From positions 1 to 62,382 of the forward strand of contig JBDRLU010000067.1 in the NCBI GenBank assembly GCA_043812795.1: DNA of 62,382 nucleotides. Reading direction: 5' to 3'. The notes under the pieces were generated by a model. That model was not told the DNA's origin and searched no databases. It saw nothing but the letters and a program-made list of their open reading frames with translations. This document shows positions 51,860 through 61,661 of the stretch, piece by piece; position 1 is the stretch's first letter, and each line of letters opens with the position of its first letter. The stretch comes from JBDRLU01 sp043812795 (GTDB taxonomy: Bacteria > Chloroflexota > Dehalococcoidia > Dehalococcoidales > UBA2162). A program made the translations under genes and the position numbers.

Positions 51860-52348
51860 TTATTCTTTCTCGTAGATAGCCACGTCCGACCTCTTGAAGC
51901 CCAGACTCGATAAGAACTTCTTGAGGACCTCGTCATTCTCGTGGGCAAGACCTCTCATCACGGCATTATGGCGCTTGCATTCCGTATTGAAAGCTTCAAT
52001 CAGACCCCGCCCGATTCCCTTGTGTTGGTGTTCGGGACAGATGCCTATCATGTCTATCCAGCCAATCCACCGGTGCCGGGAAGTGGGTTCGCCGGTATGT
52101 CTCAGGCCGAAGATGGACTGGCTGTGTTCGTCCTGCACGATATTCCCGACCACAAAGCCGACGATATCGCCGTTGATTTCGGCGACAAAGCTTAGCTCGG
52201 GGCGATACACTGCCCAGTAGCTTTCAAAGGAAAAAGGCCAGGTAGGCACTCGTTGCAGGCCCGAAAGCGATTGGTCGATATCAATCACTTTGGCCAGGTC
52301 GGCTTGGGTCATCCTTCGAATCTTAATTCCGCCCTTATTAGTAACCAT
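51860..52348 (-). CDS. GNAT-family N-acetyltransferase
   Basis: The 162-aa protein has the acetyl-CoA binding motif A (IGICPEHQHKGIGRGLIEAF, with Q/HxxGxG/A) and the C-terminal SSLGFKR beta-strand region of GNAT enzymes. The substrate is not predictable. AAGGAGG lies five bases before the ATG. It is monocistronic. Confidence 0.9.
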   Translation of the reverse strand: MVTNKGGIKIRRMTQADLAKVIDIDQSLSGLQRVPTWPFSFESYWAVYRPELSFVAEINGDIVGFVVGNIVQDEHSQSIFGLRHTGEPTSRHRWIGWIDMIGICPEHQHKGIGRGLIEAFNTECKRHNAVMRGLAHENDEVLKKFLSSLGFKRSDVAIYEKE

Positions 52349-52456
52349 CCTTACCTCCTTAACACCCTGATAGAACTCATTCTATAGCATTGTCTGGCAG
52401 CGGACAAGGACTCGGAAGGCAGGGACAACGGGAAGGGGCGAGCCTATGGAGCGGAG

Positions 52457-53020
52457 TTAAAATTTATTCCGGTGCAGCCAGCTAAAGTCGGGACGTCGCT
52501 GCGCCCTCGCCTGTTGATAATGGTCGGGATAGCCTTCCTGTACGCCTATCAACGCAACCGTGGTTAGCTTGTACTCTTCGGGGATGCCAAGGAGCTTCTC
52601 TACCGCTTGCTGGTGTTCGTCCCAAAAAGTGGAGGGGACAATACCCAGGCCCTCGGCAGTAGCCGCCAGGTACATGTTTTGCACGCACATCCAGGCACTC
52701 TCGGCCGCCTCCTCGTCCGCCTCGTGGCAGACGGCGACAACACTACAATTCCGGTAGGACTGTTTCTGCCTCAATGCCCTGGCATCGCGCTCGGCCTGTG
52801 GTGCCGACGAAGATATACTGCGGTTCTGCTGGTACTTGTGCTCGGCAATCTGGTCGATGATTTTAGGGTCGTCGATGATGATAAATTCCCATGGCTGCCG
52901 GTTCCCCGCCGAAGCCGCCCGGCTTCCTGCCAGGACTACTTTCTTGATTTGCTCTTCGGAAGCTGCCCGCGTGAAAACACGCACTGTTCTTCTCTTTTCA
53001 ATGGCTTCATATACGTCCAT
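52457..53020 (-). CDS. nitroreductase-family flavoprotein
   Basis: The 187-aa FMN enzyme has the N-terminal IEKRRTVRVFT and AGNRQPWEFIIIDD FMN-binding segments and a C-terminal ALIGVQEGYP. Such proteins reduce nitro compounds, quinones or enones, or act in cofactor chemistry. A perfect palindrome upstream at 53060-53079 suggests repressor control. Confidence 0.9.
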   Translation of the reverse strand: MDVYEAIEKRRTVRVFTRAASEEQIKKVVLAGSRAASAGNRQPWEFIIIDDPKIIDQIAEHKYQQNRSISSSAPQAERDARALRQKQSYRNCSVVAVCHEADEEAAESAWMCVQNMYLAATAEGLGIVPSTFWDEHQQAVEKLLGIPEEYKLTTVALIGVQEGYPDHYQQARAQRRPDFSWLHRNKF

Positions 53021-53059
53021 TCTTGCCCCTCCTTCTTTACTTCAACCGAGTACCACCAA

Positions 53060-53079
53060 ACAAACATCGAAATGTTTGT
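53060..53079. promoter_or_regulatory. palindromic operator or leader hairpin before the nitroreductase
   Basis: ACAAACAT and ATGTTTGT flank CGAA, 40-60 bases upstream of the start codon and just downstream of a probable promoter (minus strand TTGAAC at 53117-53122, 17-base spacer, TAAAAT at 53094-53099). Repressor binding here would block early transcription; an mRNA hairpin is the alternative. Confidence 0.45.
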
Positions 53080-53208
53080 CCTTTCCCGGGTGCATTTTAG
53101 TACTATAGTATCAATGGTTCAAGGCCGGTACCGCCCACTCCAATTCGTGCCTAGTACCACCGGGTAAAAACCGGGATATTTTTTAGGCTTATTTTTTGCG
53201 AAAAAGGC

Positions 53209-53237
53209 TTGAATAAGTGATGCGAGTATAATATACT
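53209..53237 (+). promoter_or_regulatory. sigma-70 promoter of the ATP-grasp ligase gene
   Basis: TTGAAT (53209-53214) and TATACT (53232-53237) are 17 bases apart. The transcript would have a leader of about 140 bases before the upstream ORF at 53382. Confidence 0.6.
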
Positions 53238-53381
53238 ATTTTCAGATAGCAAAACAGGCTGATGACCACCTGTTCAAGAAGCGAGGTGTCGTTGTCCTGG
53301 CTCTAAGATAACTGAATAAAGAAAGCAAGCCATCTGGACGGGGTGTTTATCACACTCCGGTGGACCGTGGAAAGGAGAACA

Positions 53382-53411
53382 ATGGAATTGGGAAACCTTA
53401 AGTGCCGATAG
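53382..53411 (+). CDS. nine-codon upstream ORF overlapping the ligase start
   Basis: ATG at 53382 with AAGGAG four bases ahead opens MELGNLKCR and stops at a TAG that lies ten bases inside the downstream gene, in another frame. The downstream GTG at 53402 has no ribosome site of its own, so translation is probably coupled. A one-base error joining the two frames is the alternative. Confidence 0.4.
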   Translation: MELGNLKCR

Positions 53412-54472
53412 ACATTGGCCCCTCCGAAATACCTGTCTTGCTGTTATTCAACCTGGACTCGAATTGGTCGGCACATGAACAGGAAGAAGTTCTTAAGGTA
53501 ACATCGCAACTCGACGAGGCAATTGGCTCGCTAGGCCATCAAACGACCCTGGTTCCGGTAACCAGTAATGACCTTGACATCGTCTTAGCTCGTTATGATC
53601 CCCGTGCACACATCGTCTTCAATTGGTGTGAAAGTCTTCCCGGCATAAACCACAGCGAGTGGTTGGTTGCCGAATATTTGGAACGCCGGGATTTTACATT
53701 TACGGGGGCCGGTTCGTCCGCAATCGCGCTGGCTCAGGACAAACGTCGCGTGAAACAACTGCTGGATGAATCAGGCATCCCAAACCCGACATGGCATACT
53801 TTTAATCGCACGTCATCCCTCAAGTGGAATCATTTCCCGGCCATTGTCAAACCGGCACAAGAGCATTGCAGTGAAGGAATTGACCGTAATGCCGTTGTTA
53901 TGACCGAGGCTGAGTTAAAGGACAGGATTGGCTACATCTTCGAAGAATTTCGGCAACCGGCACTGGTCGAGGACTTCATTGACGGACGCGAATTGCACGT
54001 GTCACTTTGGGGTAATACCAGCATTGACATGCTGCCACCGGTCGAGATGGAATTTTCGTCGTTCAGGGAGCCACAAGACCGCATTTGTTCTTATGAAGCC
54101 AAGTTCGTTCCAAGCTCAGTCCCCTATCAGAACATACAGACAGTACTACCGGCACCGCTTAACGAGGACGAGCTTCGCGATGTCGAGCAGGCCTGCAAAG
54201 CCGCCTACCTGGCAACGGGTTGCCGTGATTATGCTCGTATCGACCTGCGGATTAGTGACGGGACCCTGTACATCCTGGATGTAAATCCTAATGCTGATAT
54301 CAGCCCGGATGCCAGCACTGCCTCCGCAGCCGAATTCGCGGGTTATTCCTACGGGGAACTGGGAAGCCACATCGTCCACCTTGCCGCTCAGCGACATCCG
54401 GTCTGGGGAGAACGAATCTGCGTAAGCACTCCCGAAGGTACTCCCCACTCGCTCAATCAACCAATCCGGTGA
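53402..54472 (+). CDS. D-alanine-D-alanine ligase-like ATP-grasp protein
   Basis: The 356-aa protein has the ATP-grasp layout of Ddl enzymes: FTGAGSSAIALAQDK near residue 100, ATP-binding FPAIVKPAQEHCSEGI near 140, LVEDFIDGRELHVS near 185 and the metal site YILDVNPNADISP near 290. It would ligate an amino acid or peptide carboxylate to an amine. The real ddl is usually near mur genes, which are absent here, so a specialised ligase is plausible. The start is GTG behind a short overlapping ORF. Confidence 0.85.
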   Translation: MPIDIGPSEIPVLLLFNLDSNWSAHEQEEVLKVTSQLDEAIGSLGHQTTLVPVTSNDLDIVLARYDPRAHIVFNWCESLPGINHSEWLVAEYLERRDFTFTGAGSSAIALAQDKRRVKQLLDESGIPNPTWHTFNRTSSLKWNHFPAIVKPAQEHCSEGIDRNAVVMTEAELKDRIGYIFEEFRQPALVEDFIDGRELHVSLWGNTSIDMLPPVEMEFSSFREPQDRICSYEAKFVPSSVPYQNIQTVLPAPLNEDELRDVEQACKAAYLATGCRDYARIDLRISDGTLYILDVNPNADISPDASTASAAEFAGYSYGELGSHIVHLAAQRHPVWGERICVSTPEGTPHSLNQPIR

Positions 54473-54565
54473 AGCAGAATCTAGTTACCACAACACGAAC
54501 ATAGGTATGCCTGCTTTCCCACGCGTGGAATGAAAAAGTCCGTGGCATTGCCGTGAATGACGACG

Positions 54566-56612
54566 CTAACTTGCTGAGGAGTGATTTTTATCAATAACCA
54601 GTTTTACTTGGGCTAATGCCTGCGCACCAAGAGCCTTAGCTGCTTGCAATGTGCCCTCAGTCGCTTTAGTCACGGCTAATTCTTTGAGTAAGCCGGTTTG
54701 TGCTGCTATTTTTTTCGCCGCCTCTATTGTCTGAAGAGTAGCTATGCCGAGGTCAATGTTGGCTTCGGCGGCTCCCTGGATAATTCCCTGGCTAGCTCCC
54801 AATATAGCGTCGGCGGGGGCTACCCCGGCTTGGCTTATGATTTTCACCACTGCTATTACCGCCGCACTCTCTAACTGTTTAATATCCAAGGATTTCTCAT
54901 CCAATGCATGAATTGCACCACGTGTCACCTGTCGCGCAATCTCGATGCCATGTACCTTTACCCCTTTCTTATCCTTCCAGATCATAGCCAGACTGTTTTC
55001 TAAGGCACTGACTAATTTGCTCGTCACTTTTCGGCCGCGTACTGCGGCCAGAGTAGCTACCTTTGCCATCTCAGCTATTTGATAAACAGTAACACCGAGA
55101 GCGACATCTAAACCTGGTACCGGAAGACGCTTCAGATAACCGAAAGGAAAATTGCTCCAAAGGTTAAACGCCGGTACGGAACTCATTGGACGTGATAATT
55201 CCCGTGTCGGAGTCATTAATGACTCAAGAATTACTTCACGGCTTACCTCACCTTCTTCACGGATGGTTGTCAGTGCACCCAGAGTAAACACTCCTAAAAT
55301 GAAAGCAATACCAAAAAGGAAATCAAATCCTATAAAGCTCAGGGCTGGAATCTGAATGGAACTTGCCACATCAGTCCAGGTAAACGTTAGGCTGAGTTGG
55401 CGAGTGCTAAAATAGTCCGCCAGGTACCCACCTACTAAGGGTCCCAGACCGGCACCAAGATTAGTGGCAATCGATGCCCCGGCCAGATAGGGTGTGGCCT
55501 GGCCTGAAGGTGACAGTTTCAAGCCGATTGTACCTACGGTTAGTGTTACCCCAGCGGTGGCGATTCCGGCAAATATATGTAATACCACTAATAGCGGCAT
55601 GGTAAGAAAGTATCTTTCGGGCATGGTGGTGAATATCCAACCCATAATAACTAGCAGGTACAATGAAGCACAAAGTGAGAGGACTGCCTTATTTCCAAAT
55701 CGGTCAGTGAAGCGGCCCCATACACGTAGGAAAAAAAATGTTAAACAGCTGGCTTAATATGCTAAGAGCAATGACCCACGAGAGTGGGAGTCCCAGTCGC
55801 TTAAGCATATAAACTGCGAAGAAAGGTATTGCCAGATTTGACGCAAAGCCCCAGAAGAGCAAAAACTGAATCAACTGCCGGAAGTTTTTGTCCCGCAATG
55901 GTGCGACGAGCCTTTCCAATATAGACGGCTGTGATGCGGGGATTGGCATCATCAGTGGTTCCGGCATTAGGGACATAAATATGGGGCTGGACATTCCGAG
56001 AAATAGGGCGCCGAACAGAAGCACGTATGTGTAGCCTAAAATCATATTTTCGCCAGGTGCCTGGCTACGCCAGAAATCAACGAACGAGGCAGCTCCGAAG
56101 CTGAATATTATACTGGCAATGGTTGCCAAAACGAGTCGCCTTGAGAAAAGACGCCCCAGGATAGGTTGTGGTATTAAATCACGAAGCCAACCATTCCAGC
56201 TGCAACTGGTGACGGCAGACATTACACCACGAATTGCCAACAGAATCAAGAGTAAGGATACAGCTCGACCGCTTGGAGTCTGGATAAAGATAGGAATGAG
56301 TGCGATAGGGAACCAACATGCCTGTGCCAGGAACCATGCAGTCACCGAAATTACTTTGCGTCGACGGACTTTTTCTACCAGCCAGATGGCTGGTATTTGG
56401 AGTATATGCATCAAGAATGGGAGCGCTGCCAGAACGCCGATTTGGAAATTATTAGCACCTAAAGCTAAAGCGAATGCCGCAAGGAAGCCACTCGTAGTAA
56501 TGCTAAATAAGGCTAAAGAGGCCGTTCCTTCTAGCGTAAACCAGCGTAGACCTGCCGATAATTCCCGGTCAGAAATAGTTGCCTTTGGACTTAATAACTT
56601 GAAAATATTCAT
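54566..56612 (-). pseudogene. MFS transporter with long C-terminal extension, frameshifted at an A8 run
   Basis: Two adjacent ORFs (56612-55704 and 55737-54566) encode successive parts of one MFS protein. The break is at a run of eight A (55731-55738, eight T on the coding strand). Dropping one base restores a continuous 681-residue frame through FFLRVWGRFTDRFGNK, which contains an MFS loop motif. The transporter part has twelve helices; the last 230 residues or so are Ala-rich helical and not typical of MFS. The cause may be a sequencing error, a true mutation or polymerase slippage. Confidence 0.65.
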
Positions 56613-56670
56613 GCCTCGTATAGGGCGTGTAATCTAAAAGGGATTATTACATTTAACTATGCCAAAAACG

Positions 56671-57735
56671 TCATAGCCACCTTTTTCTTTTGAAATAGAT
56701 TACCAGTAATACACCAACAAGAGCCATGAAGCCTAAAAGGGCAAAGTAACCCCAGTGCCATTTGAGTTCCGGCATGAATTCGAAATTCATTCCGTATAAG
56801 CCAGCGATAAATGTGAGTGGTATGAAGATAGAAGCAAAGATAGTTAAAACTTTCATGACTTCGTTCATTCTATTACTCATACTGGAAAGATAGATGTCAA
56901 GCATGCCGGAAATCATGTCCCGATAACTCTCAACAGTATCGATAATCTGGATAGTATGGTCGTAGACGTCCTTCAGATACACCCCCGTAGATTCGTGAAT
57001 AAGGGCTGACTCCACCCGTTCGAGGCCGTTGATTAACTCTCTCAACGGCCAGACCGACTTCCTCAGAAAGATCATTTCCCTCTTTAATTCACGGATAAAC
57101 TGCAAAGTTTCCGGGGTAGGATTCGTTGCCAGCTGTTGTTCTGTGTCTTCTATCTTTTCACCGATACTTTCCAGGATGATGAAGTAGTTATCGACGATAG
57201 CATCTACCAGGGCATAGGCAAGATAATCAGCCCCGGCCCTCCTTATGCGTCCCTTGCTTTTCCTGATCCTATCTCTTACCGGCTCGAAAACATCTCCTTC
57301 TCGCTCCTGAAAGGAAATGACAAAATTTGGGCCGAAGATTAAACTAACCTGTTCTGCCTCTATATCGCCTCCCTTTTCACAGCAATAAATCATCTTCAGA
57401 ACTAAAAAGATATAATCGCCAGACTCTTCCATTTTCGGACGCTGGTCTGTATTTAAGATATCTTCAAGGAGCAGGGGATGCAGACCGAAGTGGCTACCCA
57501 GCTTCTCTATTATCTCCACCTCATGAAGCCCATCGATGTTTATCCAGGTAACGGTTGGCCTGTCCTTGAACAGGAAACACTCCTCAACTGTCACGGCTTC
57601 CTTTTCCTGGAACTGAGCTTCGTCATAGTCGAGGATTGTAATCTTGACCTTCTCCGCTTTCCTTTCCCCAACATGCACGAGACTACCGGGGGGAAGGCCC
57701 GTCTTTTCCGACCGTTTCCTAATAAAATTGCGCAC
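56671..57735 (-). CDS. corA: CorA-family Mg2+/Co2+ transporter
   Basis: The 354-aa protein has a large cytoplasmic N-terminal funnel domain and two C-terminal membrane helices, with the selectivity motif YGMNFEFMPE between them. It mediates divalent cation uptake as a pentamer. The GTG start is supported by GGAGGTAAGCA. It is a single gene. Confidence 0.95.
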   Translation of the reverse strand: MRNFIRKRSEKTGLPPGSLVHVGERKAEKVKITILDYDEAQFQEKEAVTVEECFLFKDRPTVTWINIDGLHEVEIIEKLGSHFGLHPLLLEDILNTDQRPKMEESGDYIFLVLKMIYCCEKGGDIEAEQVSLIFGPNFVISFQEREGDVFEPVRDRIRKSKGRIRRAGADYLAYALVDAIVDNYFIILESIGEKIEDTEQQLATNPTPETLQFIRELKREMIFLRKSVWPLRELINGLERVESALIHESTGVYLKDVYDHTIQIIDTVESYRDMISGMLDIYLSSMSNRMNEVMKVLTIFASIFIPLTFIAGLYGMNFEFMPELKWHWGYFALLGFMALVGVLLVIYFKRKRWL

Positions 57736-57878
57736 TGCTTACCTCCATCTGGTAAATCCCATCAGTGTGCTGTAATTTTGTATCAATAGTGCCAGAAAAG
57801 CAAGTTTTTAAAACGGGTAGGAAAAGTGCCGGGAGTTATCCCCGTCTCGGGACGGCGGGCGGGACACAAGCACGGCAA

Positions 57879-59189
57879 CTAACTAGCGGCGGCTACGTAT
57901 GACTTTCGCACAGGCCTACTGGCAAACGCAAAAAACAGAGACCCGAAAGCGGTGAGGATGGCCAGGATGGTGAATGCTAGCCGATAATCTCCGCGCAGGT
58001 CGGCCAGCCAGCCGGCAAAAATAGGAGCGCTGACCGAGGCGATGGAGGTGGCGATGGAAGCAAGCCCCAGAATGAACCCTATCGATTTGCGTCCAAAGTA
58101 CTCGGCACGGATGGCATTCTGCGTGGGAACTCGGGCACCCCACGCCATACCGTGGAAGATGGTAAATAGAAAAACCTGCGCCATGCTGGTAGCGTAGGCA
58201 AGCATGAGAAGACCGGTGGTATGAAACAGCATACATGCCACAAGCAATACCCTCTTGTTAGTCCGGTCAGCCAGAAAGCCGCCGATTACCCTGCCGGCAA
58301 TAGATATCATCAGCAACAGCGCCACGATGCTACCGGCAGCTTCCAAGGACATCCCTAACTGCTGGACGAGGTGGGGCGCCAGGTGAAGAGAAACTGCCGA
58401 TACCGTCAAGACAGCGGAAGCGTGTCCTCCGGCAATCAGCCAGAAGGCAGGAGTGCGGAGAGCCTCCCTCGTCGAGAAGCTGTCATCCGCGAGAGCCGTA
58501 ACCTGTGGGGTTGGATTAGCTGTCAGATGTTCCTGCCGCTGTACTGCGAACGGAGCCGGACGGTCGCCGTCGGGCAGGTAACCATATTTTTCCGGCTTAT
58601 GGCGCAGCAAGAGCGCCATCGGGATACCGATGAGCCAGATAAGAACGCCGGAGGCGAGTGCGGTAACGCGCCATCCCTGGGTGGTCACGCTCCATGCCAC
58701 CAGCGGTACAAGGACTCCACCCAGTCCTGAGCCGGCCATCGCTATACCCAAAGCCAGGCCACGTTTCCGGACAAACCAATTAAACACTGCTACCGAGAGA
58801 GGCACGAAACCACACAGGCTCGACCCAGCAGAAATCACCACAAAGGCAGCGAAAAACGCGACGATTGAGTGGACCATGCTTAAGATAAAAAAGCCGGCAC
58901 CGAGCAAGGTTAAACCTATCACCACCACGAACCGGGGCCCGAAACGGTCGGCAAGCCAGCCCTCGAGAGGGCCGAGGACCCCGCTTTCAATGTGGCTCAA
59001 AGCATAGCCTGAACTGAGCAGAGCACGGCTCCAGCCAAACTCCGCCTGGAGAGGCAGGAAATATACGGTAAAACCCTGACTCAGCAGGCCCTGGTTCAAC
59101 GCCTGTATGACACAAGCAGATAGAACAATCCACCAGCCGAAGAAGGTTCGCCGAATGCGCCCTCGAATAACACTTAAAGCATTTAGCAT
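57879..59189 (-). CDS. MFS transporter (oxalate/formate antiporter-like)
   Basis: The 436-aa protein has twelve predicted helices, GWLADRFGPRFVV as the loop 2-3 motif and GFLADRTNKRVLL as its second-half counterpart. The overall look (WWIVLSACVIQALNQG start and a central hydrophilic loop) is that of the monocarboxylate/oxalate-formate antiporter group. Substrate unknown, and the gene stands alone. Confidence 0.87.
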   Translation of the reverse strand: MLNALSVIRGRIRRTFFGWWIVLSACVIQALNQGLLSQGFTVYFLPLQAEFGWSRALLSSGYALSHIESGVLGPLEGWLADRFGPRFVVVIGLTLLGAGFFILSMVHSIVAFFAAFVVISAGSSLCGFVPLSVAVFNWFVRKRGLALGIAMAGSGLGGVLVPLVAWSVTTQGWRVTALASGVLIWLIGIPMALLLRHKPEKYGYLPDGDRPAPFAVQRQEHLTANPTPQVTALADDSFSTREALRTPAFWLIAGGHASAVLTVSAVSLHLAPHLVQQLGMSLEAAGSIVALLLMISIAGRVIGGFLADRTNKRVLLVACMLFHTTGLLMLAYATSMAQVFLFTIFHGMAWGARVPTQNAIRAEYFGRKSIGFILGLASIATSIASVSAPIFAGWLADLRGDYRLAFTILAILTAFGSLFFAFASRPVRKSYVAAAS

Positions 59190-59322
59190 AGGGGATATAT
59201 CAAACTGCCCTCATCATCTGGTGGTATATATTATCACAAACCGGGTTGAGGTGGTATAATGCGGGACACAAAGGGTGAGGATGGTTGTAAATATATTAAA
59301 CAGAATACTAAAGGAGGTTGGA

Positions 59323-59892
59323 GTGATAAGAGAGTTGATACTGCAGAACAGGAGCCGCCGGCGATTCCATCAGGATGTCGCCATCGAGCGCGAAACTCTG
59401 AGAGAGCTCGTTGACCTGGGGAGGTGCTCCGCATCTGCTTCCAACCGACAGCCGTTAAAGTATATTCTCTCCTGCGACCCTGAGAAGAATGCCCGGATAT
59501 TTCCCCACCTTAACTGGGCGGGTGCCCTCAGAGACTGGCCTGGCCCGGCTGAAGGCGAACGGCCTTCAGCCTATATCATTATTTTGTTAGATACCGAGAT
59601 AAGTAAGGTGTCTGGCTGCGACCACGGTATCGCCGCACAGAGTATCCTCCTCGGCGCTACCGACCGGGGGCTGGGCGGTTGCATACATGGTTCGGTAAAG
59701 AGGGAGGAGCTCAGCAAGGCTCTCGTGATACCGCCGCGATATGAGATACTCCTGGTGATATCTCTGGGTAAGCCCAAAGAAAAGGTAGTCCTCGAGACTA
59801 TTGGCCCTGATGGGAATTTCAACTACTGGCGCGATAGCGAAAGCGTTCACCACGTGCCCAAGCGCCGACTGGACGATATAATTATCGGCTAA
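59323..59892 (+). CDS. nitroreductase-family protein
   Basis: The 189-aa protein has ILQNRSRRRFHQD and SASNRQPLKYILS (FMN-binding segments) and GATDRGLGGCIHG, typical of nitroreductase-fold enzymes. The GTG start at 59323 has AAAGGAGG five bases ahead; a longer reading from 59275 has none. It is unrelated in detail to the nitroreductase at 52.5 kb. Partner and substrate are unknown. Confidence 0.88.
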   Translation: MIRELILQNRSRRRFHQDVAIERETLRELVDLGRCSASASNRQPLKYILSCDPEKNARIFPHLNWAGALRDWPGPAEGERPSAYIIILLDTEISKVSGCDHGIAAQSILLGATDRGLGGCIHGSVKREELSKALVIPPRYEILLVISLGKPKEKVVLETIGPDGNFNYWRDSESVHHVPKRRLDDIIIG

Positions 59893-60011
59893 TTCGACTC
59901 CAGACAGGGAAATTGTCATCAGCGGAAGCTGTCCCGCCTTTCATATTGATGTGCTTCGAGGTAAAGCGGAGTCAGCCTCCCACTGCACGAACATCGGAAA
60001 GGAGGCATATC

Positions 60012-60887
60012 ATGTCCTCGCTTAGTTCTACTGCTTATGGGGCTGCTTTTCTGCGGGCGGTGGAAAATTTATTACCGGAAGATAAACGGCTTTTTAATGA
60101 TCCCTATTCTGAGAAATTATTACCATCCATATATAAGTTTTTCGTAATGATAATGCGTCCTCCTATATTATGGAACTTATTAATGAACCTGAGGGAAAAA
60201 TCGACACCCGGAATAGTCGGGGGAATTCTTTGCCGTACAGTTTATATAGATGATTTGTTAATCAAGGCACTTAAGGAAGGAGCCGGAACAGTTGTTAACC
60301 TGGGAGCAGGTGCGGATTCCCGTGCTTTTCGTATTCCTGGTATTGAGCGTATTCCATACTTTGAATTAGACCTTCCTGAAGTAGTGAAAGTTAAAAGGTC
60401 AAGCATCAATAAGAAATTGGGGGAACTTCCTTCCAATTTGTCTCTGGTTCCTATTGATTTTAATAGTCAAGACCTTGGCGAGGAGTTAAAGAAAGCAGGC
60501 TATGACTTCTCCTCAAAAACTCTTTTTATATGGGAAGGGGTAACACAGTACATTCCTAAAAAAGCAATCGATAATACCTTGAAATACGTCGCCCGGGCTC
60601 CGGCTGGCAGTAAAATTGTTTTTACTTACGTTCTAGAGAATTTTATTAATGGCAACTATGTCCCCGATGGTTTAAATATCCTGTATAAAACGATGCTTAA
60701 TAAGAAGAATCCACTCTGGCTTTCCGGTTTTAACCCGGCTGAGATGAACGAGTATTTGTCAAAATTATCTCTATCGATAATTGAAGATATCGGTCGTAAA
60801 GAGTTTATGGAACGCTATATTAAACCCAGAGGCCGTGATTTAGCTGTGATGGATATTGAGCGTACGGTTCTGGCAGAAGTAAAATAA
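60012..60887 (+). CDS. class I SAM-dependent methyltransferase, LCMT/Ppm1-like
   Basis: The 291-aa protein has SAM motif I as VNLGAGADSRAFRI near residue 95, then FELDLPEVVKVK and FIWEGVTQYIP, matching the leucine carboxyl methyltransferase-like family. Many bacterial members O-methylate natural products or unknown acids. GGAGG lies six bases before the ATG at 60012. Codon use looks more AT-rich than in the neighbours (for example many AAA, TTA and AAT codons), so recent transfer is possible. Confidence 0.85.
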   Translation: MSSLSSTAYGAAFLRAVENLLPEDKRLFNDPYSEKLLPSIYKFFVMIMRPPILWNLLMNLREKSTPGIVGGILCRTVYIDDLLIKALKEGAGTVVNLGAGADSRAFRIPGIERIPYFELDLPEVVKVKRSSINKKLGELPSNLSLVPIDFNSQDLGEELKKAGYDFSSKTLFIWEGVTQYIPKKAIDNTLKYVARAPAGSKIVFTYVLENFINGNYVPDGLNILYKTMLNKKNPLWLSGFNPAEMNEYLSKLSLSIIEDIGRKEFMERYIKPRGRDLAVMDIERTVLAEVK

Positions 60888-60983
60888 GACGCAATTCGCC
60901 TCGAAAAAGTAACCTCTTTACCTGCCACTGCAAAAACGGCGGGGTGTCCCTTCCATACGTACGTACCTGGCACTACGGTGATG

Positions 60984-61157
60984 TTACCACTCGGTACTCT
61001 TATCTCGTTTGGTCTTTTGTGCTTTTATTCTGCTTTTCGCCAGGGAACCCCAACTGAGGACGCCGATGGCAGTCATAACTGCTTCTTTTTCTTTGGTATC
61101 AAGCGAGTGCCTGTCTAACAGGCTTTTTAAGATAGCGATTGCTTCCTGGTATTCCAT
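60984..61157 (-). CDS. 57-aa hypothetical protein
   Basis: A small soluble protein, MEYQEAIAILKSLLDRHSLD then TKEKEAVMTAIGVLSWGSLA and a basic tail, is predicted helical. There is no strong ribosome site, but the sequence looks like a real protein and fills an otherwise empty stretch. It lies 39 bases downstream of mscL on the same strand. Confidence 0.55.
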   Translation of the reverse strand: MEYQEAIAILKSLLDRHSLDTKEKEAVMTAIGVLSWGSLAKSRIKAQKTKRDKSTEW

Positions 61158-61196
61158 AGATTTAATGCAGATAGTTTATCACAAGAAAAGCCAGTT

Positions 61197-61661
61197 TCAA
61201 GCTTGTTTTAGCTCAGAAGTACAATTCGGACATCGGGTAGCCTTGATTGATATATTTGTGAAGCAATAAGGGCATTCCCTGGTGCTCGGTACCGGAGCCA
61301 CCTCTGCTACTTTCTGGCGAGCATGCATTCTAGCGATTGGACGAACTACGAAGAAAAAGACAACAGCAGCAAGAATAAGAAAATTGACTATCGTATTGAT
61401 GAAAACACCATAATTGATTGAGACAGCTCCGGCTTCTTGGGCAGCAGCTAGAGATGGATAAGGTCCGGCTACCGTACCCTGTTTCAGAACTACAAACAGA
61501 TTGGCAAAATCTACATTCCCAAGTGCCAACCCAATTGGTGGCATAATAACATCTTTTACCAATGAATTGACAATAGCTCCGAAGGCTACACCAATGATAA
61601 TACCTACGGCCAGGTCAACCACATTCCCACGCATTATGAAGGCTTTAAAATCTTTTAACAT
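61197..61661 (-). CDS. mscL: large-conductance mechanosensitive channel MscL with C-terminal zinc ribbon
   Basis: The 154-aa protein begins MLKDFKAFIMRGNVVDLAVG and contains the two MscL membrane helices (about 15-45 and 85-108), opening under membrane tension to release solutes. After a short linker it ends in CPYC and CPNC pairs (about 130-150), a rubredoxin-like zinc ribbon that replaces the usual C-terminal helix bundle. GGAGG lies six bases before the chosen ATG. Confidence 0.92.
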   Translation of the reverse strand: MLKDFKAFIMRGNVVDLAVGIIIGVAFGAIVNSLVKDVIMPPIGLALGNVDFANLFVVLKQGTVAGPYPSLAAAQEAGAVSINYGVFINTIVNFLILAAVVFFFVVRPIARMHARQKVAEVAPVPSTRECPYCFTNISIKATRCPNCTSELKQA

